From assembly GCF_020379485.1 (NCBI RefSeq), contig NC_063449.1, positions 34,531,473-34,595,472 on the forward strand: a DNA stretch of 64,000 nucleotides, written 5' to 3'. The stretch comes from Brassica napus (lineage: Eukaryota > Streptophyta > Magnoliopsida > Brassicales > Brassicaceae). Below, one piece after another: positions 24,577-35,642 of the stretch. Position numbers and translations under genes: made by a program. The notes below the pieces were generated by a model. It was not told the origin of the DNA and searched no databases. It worked only from the letters and a program-made list of their open reading frames with translations. Position 1 is the first letter of the stretch. Each line of letters opens with the position of its first letter.

Positions 24577-25611
24577 TCACGGCGAGTCTACTGACTTTCT
24601 AGCTGCCGTGCTCTCCACATGCTTCGACAGGTTTGAGTTAGAATTGTAGCTCCTTTGGTTCGAGTTGAGTGCAGGTGCGGAACTGGTCCTTTGAAAGGAC
24701 CGAGACTGGTACGCACTAAGCTCTTTCTCCTGCTCTTTAATAATCAGCGCCATCTCCACAATTGCATCTATTCCCGTGGGTCTGAGTCTAACCACATGCT
24801 CCCTCAAACTCTTCTTCATGCCGTGTAAGAATATCTCTTCCAACACATCATTTGGAACATGAGGCACCTCCGCCGAGAGCTCCTCGAACTGCTCTCGATA
24901 CTCTGCCACGGTTCCCGTTTGCCTAAGCCGTAACATCTGACTCAACACAGTTCCTCCTCGGGTATGTTTAAACCTTCTTCGTATCTTAGTCTTAAAATCC
25001 CTCCAATCCAATGGCTCCTCTCGGTCCTGAATCATTCGTAACCAGGTCATGGAACTTCCAACCAAGCAAGCCATCGCGATTGACAGCTTCTCATCCTCCT
25101 CTGTTTGGTTTACCGAAAAATATTTTTCTACTTGAAATATACAGTCATCAGGGTTCTTACCCTCGAAGCCTGGTAGATCCATCTTCTTAGGTGGCGATTC
25201 GGTTTTCTGGTGGGTTGAATACCCCGACGAGCCTCCTTTATACGTCGAAGTGTTCATCTCCGTCGATCTGAGTGGGATCGCCTTCTCCGGTAGCTGCAGC
25301 AGCCCCTTCTCCGCTCGGATCTGAGAGATCTCAGCTTGAGGACTCACTACTTCAACTGAAGCTCGCGGTCGATCTTCGGTCTCCACCGGTTTCGGGCTAG
25401 GGTTCTTGGTATTCATGAACATCTCCACCAGCTGAGCGTGTCGCTCCTCCGCGTGTCTGTCATTCTCCAAGCTCTTTTCCGTAGCTTCAGCGATGGATCG
25501 TTCTGTCTTCGCCATTGCTTCTGGCAGCCCGTCGATTGCCGTTGTGATTCCCACGATCTGACCTTCCAAAGCAGTGATCCGATCGGAATGGGTCTCTTAC
25601 TTAGGAGGCAT
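24577..25611 (-). pseudogene. gypsy gag, interrupted
   Basis: A start codon at 25611 (minus) is followed by a stop at its fifth codon; the frame then stays open (25569-24577) and ends at a TGA after KSVDSP. The open part has a Glu/Lys-rich start and the retrotransposon gag core (FEGKNPDDCIFQVEKYF, then a WRDFKTKIRRRF segment). After the TGA the same frame continues with a Cys/His cluster, CGERFFAGHRC, the nucleic-acid-binding knuckle, before the copia insertion. Confidence 0.85.
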
Positions 25612-25630
25612 GATCTTGCTCTGATACCAA

Positions 25631-25928
25631 TGATAAGCAGGTGCTTATCCGTAACAAGAAAAGGAGAGAGATATAGAAGAAAGAGAGAGAAGATAAGATT
25701 TCACTTTAGTGATCAATTATGATAAGATCAAATGTTTACAACTCAAGGTATTAAATAGATAATGTAAAGACATCATACGACAACTTATTATTAACTATGA
25801 GACTTGGCTCCAAACCTCTCACACATGAGAGTCTTTGCTTTCTTCCCTTCTTCCTTTAGCCACTCTTCTTAGGTCTCTTCGACCTCGACCTTCTCTGCGC
25901 CATAGCTAGAGGAACAGCTAGCTTATCA
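25631..25928 (-). repeat. gypsy 5' LTR
   Basis: 298 bp; adjoins the tRNA-Met primer-binding site at 25618-25630. Target duplication CAATA follows at 25929. Confidence 0.9.
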
Positions 25929-25933
25929 CAATA

Positions 25934-26555
25934 ACAAGTTGACAAGCCAAGTGGCAGTTTTATGATTCATGCTTCGATGTCGTAATGGACATTTCCCCTC
26001 TTCATAAAGTCTTGCTCGTTATGTTTTTGCACAATTTGATGTAGTCAGCGCTCTGAAAAAAACTGTAGAATGTAGTAAGCAATACAAAAGTTGTTTTTTT
26101 TTTTCCATAAACATACAAATGACTCAGATAATTAGTATATCCAATGCAACAAAACCTAAACTGATATCGCCATATGTACAAACAAAAAAGACTTATGTCA
26201 ACTCTAGAGCAGAAGAAAATCAAATTTATTGAAACCCAAAATCAAAAAGTGGAATGACGGAGGCTAATCTTTGATGGCACAAATAGGTGAACTAAATTGA
26301 TTGAAGTGGAGAGGAGCTTGTAAGAGTGTAGAAATCAACAAGAATAAGTGATGAAAGTCTTGAGATTTGGCGGAACTGAGGATTTTAGAAAGGGGATTTA
26401 GGGTTCATTGACTGGGTTTCAGATTTAATTTCTCTATGTGAATCGAAGGTTTAATTGGTAGATTGTGGCACAGACATGACCGAATCGATGCGGAATCATG
26501 ATTAAAACGAAAGAGAATCGAGAGTTTGAGGATTTCACAATAAGAATAATGCAAG
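25934..26555. other. intergenic stretch right of the gypsy element
   Basis: No gene that I can support. It joins directly to an SCPL exon 13 relic near 26550, so it marks the breakpoint of a truncated SCPL copy. Confidence 0.4.
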
Positions 26556-27002
26556 AACTTATGCAAATAAAATGACATTTGGTACTATCAAAGCAAGTCT
26601 TTCCTACTTTTCTTTAGAATTTTATGTTCTTTCACTCAGACAATTTTACTATGGTTTTAACTTTCTTTGTTTGATAACCCAGGGCATCTGGTGGGCCGAG
26701 GCCTAACCAACTAGTCTTATGAAGGTCTATCTACATGCGCCAGGCAGAGTTGTTCATAGTGGGAATTAAATATCTATGTCGCCTGGCCAAGCAAGCCAGT
26801 AAATGTGAGTTTGGTAGGTTTCAAACTTGGGATACTTAGCACCTTTACAATCCCATCGTACCACTCGGCAATGCTCTTGTGGTTGGTTTTAACTTAATTG
26901 CGTTGTGGGTTTTGAGTATAGGGAGGTGGGCATACATCAGAGTATAAACCAGAGGAAAGCTTTATCATGTTTCAAAGGTGGATCAATGGCCAACCTCTGT
27001 AA
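26551..27002 (+). pseudogene. SCPL 3'-terminal relic (last two exons)
   Basis: Sequence from about 26551 to 26594 matches SCPL exon 13 (ACTTATGCAAATAAAATGAC then the AAA/GCAAGT GC donor), and 26922-27002 matches the last exon with [14 protein letters not shown] and a correct stop. Everything upstream of exon 13 is missing. The intron between them holds a SINE (26664-26883). It shows that a further SCPL copy once stood here. Confidence 0.85.
26664..26883 (-). mobile_element. tRNA-related SINE in the intron of the SCPL relic
   Basis: On the minus strand an A-box-like TGCCGAGTGGTAC is followed by a B-box-like GGTTTGAAACC arrangement (GTTTGAAACCTACC). The insert is flanked by the 12-bp duplication TGGTTTTAACTT (26652-26663 and 26884-26895), which occurs once in the same intron of other copies. 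Confidence 0.7.
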
Positions 27003-27204
27003 ACAACTTGCCCATATACCCTCTGTATAAGCATATGATTTGGTATCTACCTGTAACCATTGAGTTTCTGTTTGTGTGACCACGACCTGCAATATTATAA
27101 GATGAAACTTTACTTTTATGTTTAAAATAAAATTGTTTTATGGTCATGACAAGCGCAAGGACAATAAGATTGTTTTACCATTTGCTGTCTCTGCACTTGT
27201 GTAG

Positions 27205-27319
27205 TATTAGGCTCAGATATTATCTACAGCGAAGAAGCTGTTCAGCATTTGATCCAAACGGTTGTGCAACTTTACGGCCATCAAACTACAATCTTCCTAT
27301 CAGGAAGAACTACGGAATG
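27205..27319 (+). pseudogene. duplicated exon 4 of the METTL21-type methyltransferase
   Basis: This matches 5769-5882 with its flanking intron ends (from about 27185 to 27330), including VLGSDIIYSEEAV. One extra A (in TCAGGAAGAAC) shifts the frame, and no other exon is present. It sits in an SCPL spacer, just after the block GACAAGCGCAAGGACAATAA. Confidence 0.85.
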
Positions 27320-27374
27320 GTATCATTCTTCCACTCACATAACATATAACAAGAATACAGTGTCTAACTTAGGT

Positions 27375-27600
27375 TAAACTAATTGTGACAACCTGTCCCG
27401 TGTATCCCAGGTTCACAGCCCTGCAGGGCATCGAACCCAACCCCAACCTCTCACATGTGAGTTCTCATTGACTTTTCCATGTAGGTTATAGATGCGCTTG
27501 GCGTTATTCGAACTCAAGACCTCACCCTTTAACAACTCTCCCACAGGACAAGAACAAACTGTCACCAATTGAGCTGCATATCCCGTGGTGACAACTCGTC
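27375..27600 (-). repeat. possible tRNA-like/SINE remnant
   Basis: The minus strand contains GCAGCTCAATTGGTGACAG, resembling a tRNA D-arm and A-box, and the plus strand has CGAACTCAAGACC, whose complement resembles a B-box. No clean target duplication was found, so this is a weak call. Confidence 0.35.
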
Positions 27601-27604
27601 ATGT

Positions 27605-27770
27605 GGGAGTGTTGTTAAAAAGTGAGGTCTTGGATTCACTCTTTACTTATGTTATTAAAGAATGAGTTCTTGGGTTGTGTTGTTAAAGAGTGAGGTGTTG
27701 AGAGTGTTGTTAATTATTGTCATGAGGTCTTGAGAGTGTTATTAAAGAGTGAGGTATTGGGTTCGTTAAT
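27605..27770 (+). repeat. degenerate tandem repeat, unit about 25-40 bp
   Basis: About five units built on GTGTTGTTAAAGAGTGAGGT followed by CTTGG or TTGAG, with variable spacers. Confidence 0.65.
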
Positions 27771-27812
27771 TAAGGTTTGTCTGTTTAAACGAGTTGGGAT
27801 TATAATATTAAA

Positions 27813-29089
27813 CTAGACCCTGACCCGCGCGCCAGTGCGGATATGAATTTTCAGTTTTTTAATTATTTATTTTATTAAATGATGTATTTGTAATATTCGT
27901 TCATATTATATTCATTAAGTAAATATTTTTTTTGCATCTTAAACTATCTATTTTTTTTACGAATGTGTGATATCATATAAAAAAATATAAAAAATGAGTA
28001 TATATAGTTAATTAGATAATTGTAAAAATAGAATTTTTTTCTTTCGTGTGCGATATCATATAAATAATGATCCGCCCAGTTAACAAAAATCATGATTATT
28101 TTATGTATATTTTTTTTTATTTTGACCATTTCTTTAAAACTATATTAAATTTTACATATTTTAATTAAAATATTTTTAATATCTTTACCTTTTTATTTGA
28201 AATGCAACTCAATATTTTTTTAACAATTATAACAAAATATTTAAAAAATATTTTTAGAATTTGTTTGAAAAATATGAAAATTAAATTTTAAATTAAAATT
28301 ATCGTAAAATATAATAAGTTTTGATGTAAACGAAAACTCAAATTATGTCAAAATAATGATATTCAATGATAATAACAATTTAAATTGATTATTTAAAAAA
28401 ATACATTTACAAAAATATTGTTTGAAAGAAAATTTATTTATCTTTCAAATATAAAATGAAAATATTATAATTAAATAATAAAAAATATAAATAAAAACCA
28501 TAAATTTAGCAAATGACAACTGAGTTATATTATGCTAAAATTTTATTTCTAACAATTTAGCAAATGACAAATGAGTTATGAGCAAATAATACCTTATAAT
28601 TTTTAAAAACATAACCATTCTTAAATATTTTTGAATAAATAATTATTTTTAAATTTAATCAAGTGAAAATAATATCCGTACAATTGTGTGAGTCAAATTC
28701 TAGTTTTATTGATGCATGTTATATATTAGTGTTGCATGTTTTATGTAACATTTTAATGATGCACGTTTTTAAAAATCTTCATTATTAAAATTATGCACGT
28801 AAGGATAACTCATGATTTTTTTTGGTTGATTAAATGACATTATGTCCAAATTTATTTAAGGATATTTCATTATGGTAACTGAAAAAGACAAACAATAAAA
28901 TATGAAGTTTAAATTCATTTAAGCATATTTCATTAATGTAACTGAAAAGACAAGTAATAAATTAAGTAGTTTTATTCGTTTTAGGATATTTCATAAATAC
29001 AACTTAAAAAGACAAGAAAAAAAAATAAAGAGTTTAATTAATGAAGTAAGACCATTTTCAAATGGACACTTTTCTTTTAATAATATAGA
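27813..29089 (-). mobile_element. non-autonomous Helitron
   Basis: On the minus strand it begins TCTATATTATTAAAAG at 29089, a typical plant Helitron 5' end. It ends with a GC-rich imperfect hairpin (27825-27841) and GTCTAG at 27813-27818. The flanking bases are A before and T after on that strand, the usual insertion site. About 1.28 kb, very AT-rich, no coding capacity. Confidence 0.75.
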
Positions 29090-29248
29090 TGATAAAGCTG
29101 GTTACTTATGTTAATTATTGTGCTCGTGGAAAGCGTGGGACAATTAAGTAGTAATTTTAGATTTGGTGATGAAGGGATTTATAAGATGAAGGGTATAAAG
29201 ATCCAATCATTTGTACAGACCCTAAAGAGCCACAAACTTCAAAAACGA

Positions 29249-32200
29249 ATGGCTAATGACCACGTTTCATCTGTTCTGAAATCGCTGTTTCTGCTTTTGC
29301 TTGTCTTCTTGAGTCAGCATCATGCTGATTCTGCCTCTATCGTCGAGTTTCTTCCTGGTTTTGAAGGCCCTCTTCCCTTTGAACTTGAAACAGGGTTTGT
29401 TTTCTTTACTTGTTGTGACTAATTTAATTATTAATCCGTGTTGAAATCTAAGTAGATTAGTGTTTCTTGGTTAATGAAGTTACATTGGTGTTGGTGAGGA
29501 GGAGGAAGTGCAATTGTTCTACTACTTCATCAAGTAGAGGAACCCTGAAAAAGACCCACTTCTTCTCTGGCTAAGTGGAGGACCTGGGTACTCTTCCATC
29601 TATGGGCTTCTTTTTGAGAATGGTGAAATCTGAAAGACATTGATTAAACTCAATTCTTATGCGTCTCTGATTACTCGTTTTAATTGTATATGATGAGCAG
29701 GGCCTGTGACTATAAAGCATGAGGTGTACAATGGAACTCTGCCTTCTTTGATCTCTACTACATATTCATGGACTAAGGTAACACAAAAAAGTGATTAATT
29801 CATCTGACTATCTTAATACACGTTGACCGACTAATTATTTATCATGTTTCCTCAGATGTCGAGCATTATATTCTTGGATCAGCCTGTTGGCACTGGCTTC
29901 TCCTTCTCAACTCAACGTGTTGATACACCACCGAGTGATTCAGGAGAGGCCAGACGGATATATGAGTTTCTTCAAAAGGTGAGAAAATAGAATTGTCTAT
30001 TGAGATATGTTAGGGTTCCACATCTGAAGTAATCAATATAAACCCTAACTTATTTTTTTTGAATGAATGTAAAATTATATTCAAGCAAAAAAACTTATTT
30101 ACATCAAATGCAACTGTTTTGATTATGTACTTCTATCAAATAATCAAAAACCTTCAATCTTCTTTTATGGTGGATCTGAAATATGCCTTGTTCCAAACCA
30201 AGTACACATCCCCTTCTCTAAGTATGCTTGACCTTTTGCTTTCACTGCTTACTTAAAACTCTTGCATCCTTTGGTTCCTCACCATGTCTCCTCGAATTAC
30301 GTTCCCACCATATACTATGTATCGCAGCCTGGAAAGAGTATCTGATGAGGAACATTTTCCGTAGCTGGAAAGCTCGAGCCAGATATCAAAGCCACAATGT
30401 CATTCCATACAGTAGTGAACTTCTCCTTTAGGATCCCCTTAACTAAAGATTCCCAAACTATGAAGGAGTATGGGAAATTGAAGAAAAGATGTTGACAACT
30501 CTCTTGAACCTCATGACATAGAACACACTCTGTGTTTATGGCAGCACTCCAAGCTTGCATTTTATCACCCGTTTGCATCCTATTAAGCATAGCAATCCAA
30601 AGCATAAACGAGTATTTCGGAGGAGCTTTAGAAAAATCATACTCCACGACTCCAAGCACATACAGGTCGACTCGTTCTCATCTGCAACCAAGTCTTCTTT
30701 GATGAATATTATTTGCATATTTGCCTTCTGCACATCTCCATAGAGGTATATCATTTAGTATGCATAACCTATGCCTCCTTCGCCTATATGGTTCCTTAGA
30801 ACATCTGCTACCATTGCAGTATCCACAATACCAAGCGCAATAATACCTCGATCACCTATAAACCCTAACTTAACAAAGAAACAAACCGTTCTTTGTGCAT
30901 AGAATTTATAAGCTTCTTTTCTTTCTTTGTTGTTGTGCAGTGGCTAGGTAAGCATGAAGAGTATATTCCCAACCCTTTCTATGTCGGCGGGGATTCTTAT
31001 TCCGGTAAGGTTGTTCATGCTCTTGTTCAAGAAATCTCTAAAGGTATAAACATGATGGATGATACATGCAATCATCAATGCTGCAAATCTCCAATAAATC
31101 TTCAGGTTCGTTGGTATTTTGTTACTTCCTTTTATAACATATGCCAAAGACAATTAAAAATAACTGATAGTTTTTTTTTGTCCTGGGTATACTAACCAAC
31201 AACAGGGTTATATGCTCGGTAACCTGTTAACTGAATTCGAGACTGATATTAACCACCGCATTCCATATGCTCGTGAAATGGCACTGATCTCTGATGAGCT
31301 CTACGAGGTATGAAGCATACAGTTTTGGCGTTTGTTTCTTGTTCCAAAAATGCATTATTAACTTTTTTTTTTTTTCTTTTTTGCAGTAGATGAAGAGAAT
31401 CTGCGGAGGAAAATATGTTAATGTTGATCCAAATAACACAGAATGCTTGAAACTTGTTGAAGAATATAATAAGGTATGAATGGTTTTTAGTAGATGTTGT
31501 GTCCGCTTAGTAAAAGAACATCAACTCAGTTCAGACCTTTTGTGGTTTCTTTATAGTGTACAGAGACTGTAAAACTATATCTTATATCAGAACCATTGTG
31601 CGAAACTGAGACTCCAGATTGCTCTGTAAGTAGTAATACATATCTTAGCCCTTTGTTTACCGTTGAGGAAACAGAGTATATCTATATAGAAGGTTGCTTT
31701 TGCAGATTTATAGGTATCTGCTAGCCACCTACTGGGCCAATGCCGAAAGCGTACGCAAAGCTCTTCAAATCTATAAGGTATATAAGTGAATTTCTTTTCA
31801 AGGGTTTTGGTAAAGAAAGTGTGTAAGAAGGAGAGGATCTATGATTGCAGGGGAGTATAGGGAAATGGGTACAATGTAAATACGGTATTCCATACACTCA
31901 AGACATTATAAGTAGTGTACCTTACCATATGGCTAACAGCATCAGTGGCTATCGTTCTCTCATCTTCAGGTCAGTGTTTAACTTTTTATACCCCACCAAG
32001 AGCCAAAGCTTTAGGTAAACTTTGTGCGGTTTCGTGTGAATAGTGGTGATCACGATCTAGCAATACCTTACCTTGGAACTGAAGCTTGAATAAAATCTCT
32101 CAACGATTCTGTAATTGAGGACCGGAGGCGATGGATGATCAACAATCAACTCGCTGGGTATTATTCTTGATAATCTTGTTTATTGTTTTTTATTTATTTA

Positions 32201-32462
32201 TTAGAGAGTCACCTCAGAGATCAACCAATCTTCGCTTCTTCTTGGCAGATATACAACAACTTATGCAAATAAAATGACATTTGCTACTATCAAAGCAAGT
32301 CTTTCCCTACTTCTCTTTAAAATATTGACTTTAGACTGTGGTTTTTAAATTAATTGCGTTGTGGGTTTTGAGTATAGGGAGGTGCATGGGCACACAGCAG
32401 AGTATAAACCAGAGGAAAGCTTTATCATGTTTCAAAGGTGGATCAGTGGCCAACCTCTGTAA
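29249..32462 (+). pseudogene. SCPL copy 3, pseudogene
   Basis: All SCPL exons are recognisable from the ATG at 29249 to the normal stop at 32460-32462, and the GDSYSG nucleophile motif is still present in exon 5. Lesions: in-frame TAG in exon 2 (29535-29537, caused by a 3-nt deletion), TAG at the first codon of exon 8 (31387-31389), TGA in exon 12 (32087-32089), and a 4-nt insertion in the last exon near 32385. The exon 2 motif also reads GPGYSS instead of GPGCSS. The intron after exon 5 is reduced to 24 nt (31044-31067) without an acceptor, as in copy 1 but shorter. A LINE fragment fills intron 4. Confidence 0.92.
30053..30856 (-). mobile_element. 5'-truncated LINE in intron 4 of SCPL copy 3
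   Basis: The 804-bp insert is flanked by a perfect 16-bp target duplication, TATAAACCCTAACTTA (30037-30052 and 30857-30872). Its minus-strand 3' tail (A run, seen as T8 on the plus strand) lies at the left end. A minus-strand frame at 30315-30659 codes for the C-terminal zinc-binding region of LINE ORF2 (PPKYSFMLWIAMLNR, then ECVLCHEVQESCQHLFFNF). Confidence 0.92.
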
Positions 32463-32831
32463 ACAGTTTCCCCATATTTAAACAACCTATGTATAAGCAT
32501 ATGATTTGGTATCTACCTGTAACCTTTGAGGTTCTGATTGTGTGACCACGACGTGCCCACTAAACAGATTGACATTAGAGTATATTATAAGCTGAAATTT
32601 CATTCTGTTTGAAAATAAAAGTGTTTTTAATGCGCACGACAAGCGCAAGGACAATAAACAAGTAATTTTGTGATTCTGTACGATTTTTGAAGATCAGGGA
32701 CAGTGGTGGATGAATCCAATCTTTGAGACATGAAAAGCGTGGGTCGCGACTTTTTGTTTGGGGTTTTAGTATATAGATACAATCATTGATAAGTACTTCA
32801 AAGCCATTGACTTTCTGAAACTGAAGAACCA

Positions 32832-35304
32832 ATGGCTAAAGACTACGTTTTCTATGTTCTGAAATCTCTGCTTCTGATTCTTCAACTTGTCTTGTTGATT
32901 CATGATGCTGATTCTGCATCTATCGTCAAGTTTCTTCCTGGTTTTGAAGGCCCTCTTCCATTTGAACTCGAAACCGGGTTTGTTTTCTCTTCTTGTTGTG
33001 GTTGATCAAATATGTGCTGTGTTCTCTTAGTAAGGTTACTGTTTTCTTGTGAATTAAGGTACATTGGTGTTGGTGAGGAGGAGGAAATGCAATTGTTCTA
33101 CTACTTCTTCAAGTCTGAGAGGAACCCTGAAGAAGACCCTCTTCTTCTCTGGCTAAGTGGAGGACCTGGCTGCTCTTCCATCTCTGGTCTTCTTTTTGAG
33201 AATGGTGAAATCTAAACGACATTGATAAAAACTCAATTCCTGTGCAGTCTCTGATTGCTCGTTTTAATTCTATATATGATGAGCAGGGCCTTTGACTATA
33301 AAGCTCGAGGAGTACAATGGAACTCTGCCTTCTTTAGTCTCTACTACATACTCATGGACTAAGGTAACAACACAAAAAAAGTGATTAATTTTATAAGACC
33401 ATCTCAATACACGTTGACATATCATTTTCCACAGACTACGAGCATTATATTCTTGGATCAGCCTGTTGGAACTGGCTTCTCCTACTCAAGAACTCAACTT
33501 GTTGATAAACCGAGTGATTCAGGGTCCATGAGTTTCTTCAAAAGGTAAACTAATGAAGAAAAAAAAACATGATTCTCTCTTGAAATAATGAATCCCAAAG
33601 CAAACACCCTTTTCTTTGTGCATAGAAGCTAGAAGAAGCTTATTTTCTCTCTCTTTTTTTCCTGGTTGTTGTGCAGTGGCTAGGTAAGCATGAAGAGTTC
33701 ATTTCCAACCCTTTGTATGTCGGCGGGGATTCTTATTCCGATAAGGTTGTTCCTGCTCTTGTTCAAGAAATCTCTAAAGGTATGTATGGATTTTATGATA
33801 ATCAATCCTTGGAGCCTCTTTCTCAGTCAACTGTTTATATAACAGAGGAAAAACATGATGTATGCATGTATGATACAGGCAATTATCAATGCTGCAAACC
33901 TCCAATAAATCTTCAGGTTCGTGGGTATTTTTGTTGCTTCTTGTATGAATGAGATATGCCAAAGCATTATTTAAAACTAATAGTTTCCGTCCAACAAAAC
34001 AGTGTTATGTGCTCGGTAACCCGTTAACAGAATTCGAAACTGATATGAACAGCCGCATTCCATTTGCTCATGGGATGGCACTGATATCTGATGAGCTCTA
34101 CGAGGTAAAGAAGCATGAAGTTTGCATTTGTTTCTTGTTCCAACAATGCAGTTCAATTAGTTTTTTCATTTTTTTTTTTGCAGTCACTGAAGATAATCTG
34201 CAAAGGAAAGTATGTAAATGCTGATCCAAGTAACACAGAATGCTTGAAACTCGTTGAAGAATATAACAAGGTACAGACTCATGAATGGTTTTAGTTGATG
34301 TTGTGTCTGCTTAGTAAAAGATCATCACTCAGTTCAAACCTTTTGTTGTTTCTTTATAGTGTACAGAGACAGTAAACCCATATCTTATATTGGAACCATT
34401 CTATGAAGCTGAAACTCCAGACTCCTATGTAAGTAATACATATCTTAGCTCTCTCTTTTACGGTTAAACCATTCAGGAAAAAAAAAAAGAAAAAAAAATA
34501 TATATTAAAGGTTGCTTTTGCAGATTTATAGGTATCTGGCTATCTGCTAGCTACTTACTGGGCCAATGACGAAAGCGTACGCAAAGCTCTTCAAATCAAT
34601 AAGGTGTGTATATATATATATATATGACAAGTTCATTTTAAGGTCTTTGTTGGTAAAGAAACGCTGTCAAGTTTTTTTAAAAAGATTTATAATCGCAGGA
34701 GAGTATAGGGAGATGGATACGATGTAATTTGGATATTCCATACACTCAAGACATTATAAGTAGCGTACCCTACCATGTGGATAACAGCATCGATGGCTAT
34801 CGTTCTCTCATCTACAGGTCAGAGATTATTTTTTCCCCACCAAGTTTCAAAACTTTATGTAAACTATGTGTGGTTTTGTGTGAACAGTGGTGATCACGAT
34901 TTGGGAATGCCTTACCTTGGGACTCAAGCTTGGATAAGATCTCTCAACTATTCGGTTATTGATGACTGGAGGCCATGGACGATCAACAGTAAACTTGCTG
35001 GGTATCATACTGATTTTTTGTTTTTGTTCTTGTTTATTCGTTTTGATTAGAGTCACCTCAAAGTTAAACTTGCCTTTTCTTGGCAGATATACAAGAACTT
35101 ATGCAAATAAAATGACATTTGCTACTATCAAAGCAAGTGTTTCCTACTTATTTCTTGATATTTACTGTTCTTTCCGCTCGACATTTTACTGTGGTTTTAA
35201 GGTTTTTTTTTTTTTAATTACAGGGAGGTGGACACACTGCTTAATTTAAACCAGAGGAAAGCTCTGTCATGTTTCAAAGGTGGATCAGTGGCCAACCTCT
35301 GTAA
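32832..35304 (+). pseudogene. SCPL copy 4, broken by indels
   Basis: Fourteen exons are visible from 32832 to 35304, and exons 1-3 are intact (exon ends 32977, 33204, 33363). Exon 4 has a 13-nt deletion near 33523 relative to the other copies, shifting the frame so that exon 5 stops at once. Exon 10 has an 8-nt duplication (GGCTATCT, about 34535-34542) leading to TAG at 34548-34550. The last exon has TAA at 35242-35244 after GGGHTA. The nucleophile motif reads GDSYSD. A truncated product ending near the exon 4/5 junction would lack the catalytic Ser. Confidence 0.9.
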
Positions 35305-35642
35305 ACAGTTTCCCCATATTTAAACAACCTCTGTATAAGCACATTATTTGGTATCTACCTGTAACCATTGAGGTTCTGTTTGTGCGACGACGACGTGCCC
35401 ACTAAAAATATTGACATTACAGTATTATTATAAGATGAAATTTCACTTTGTTTGAAAATAAAATTGTTTTTAATGCTCATGACAAGCGCAAGGACAATAA
35501 ACGAGTAATTTTGTATTCTATATACGATTTGAAGATCATGCACAGTGATGAATCCAATCTTTGAGACATGCAGAGTGGGTAGCTACTTTTTGTTTGGTTT
35601 TGGAGATAATCTAAGTAGGTTAGCGTTTCTTGGTGAATGAAG

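Larger units (their letters stand above)
16066..25928 (-). mobile_element. Ty3/gypsy LTR retrotransposon (chromovirus), split by a copia element
   Basis: LTRs at 16066-16364 and 25631-25928 both begin TGATAAGCAGG and end CTAGCTTATCA, and the pair is flanked by a perfect 5-bp target duplication CAATA (16061-16065 and 25929-25933). On the minus strand a primer-binding site complementary to initiator tRNA-Met (TTGGTATCAGAGC) abuts the 5' LTR at 25618-25630, and a purine tract (GAGGAGGTAT) abuts the 3' LTR. The LTRs differ by about ten substitutions and one indel by eye, so the insertion is not very young. gag, protease, RT, RNase H, integrase and a C-terminal chromodomain are present, in that order, but interrupted by several stop codons and by the nested element. 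Without the nested insert it is about 5.2 kb. Confidence 0.95.

Noticed and set aside
27520..27590. Functional tRNA gene
   Set aside because: Only D-arm-like and T-arm-like words are visible; no acceptor stem or cloverleaf could be drawn.
32832..35304. SCPL copy 4 as a working gene
   Set aside because: A 13-nt deletion, an 8-nt duplication and a late stop break the frame at three separate places.
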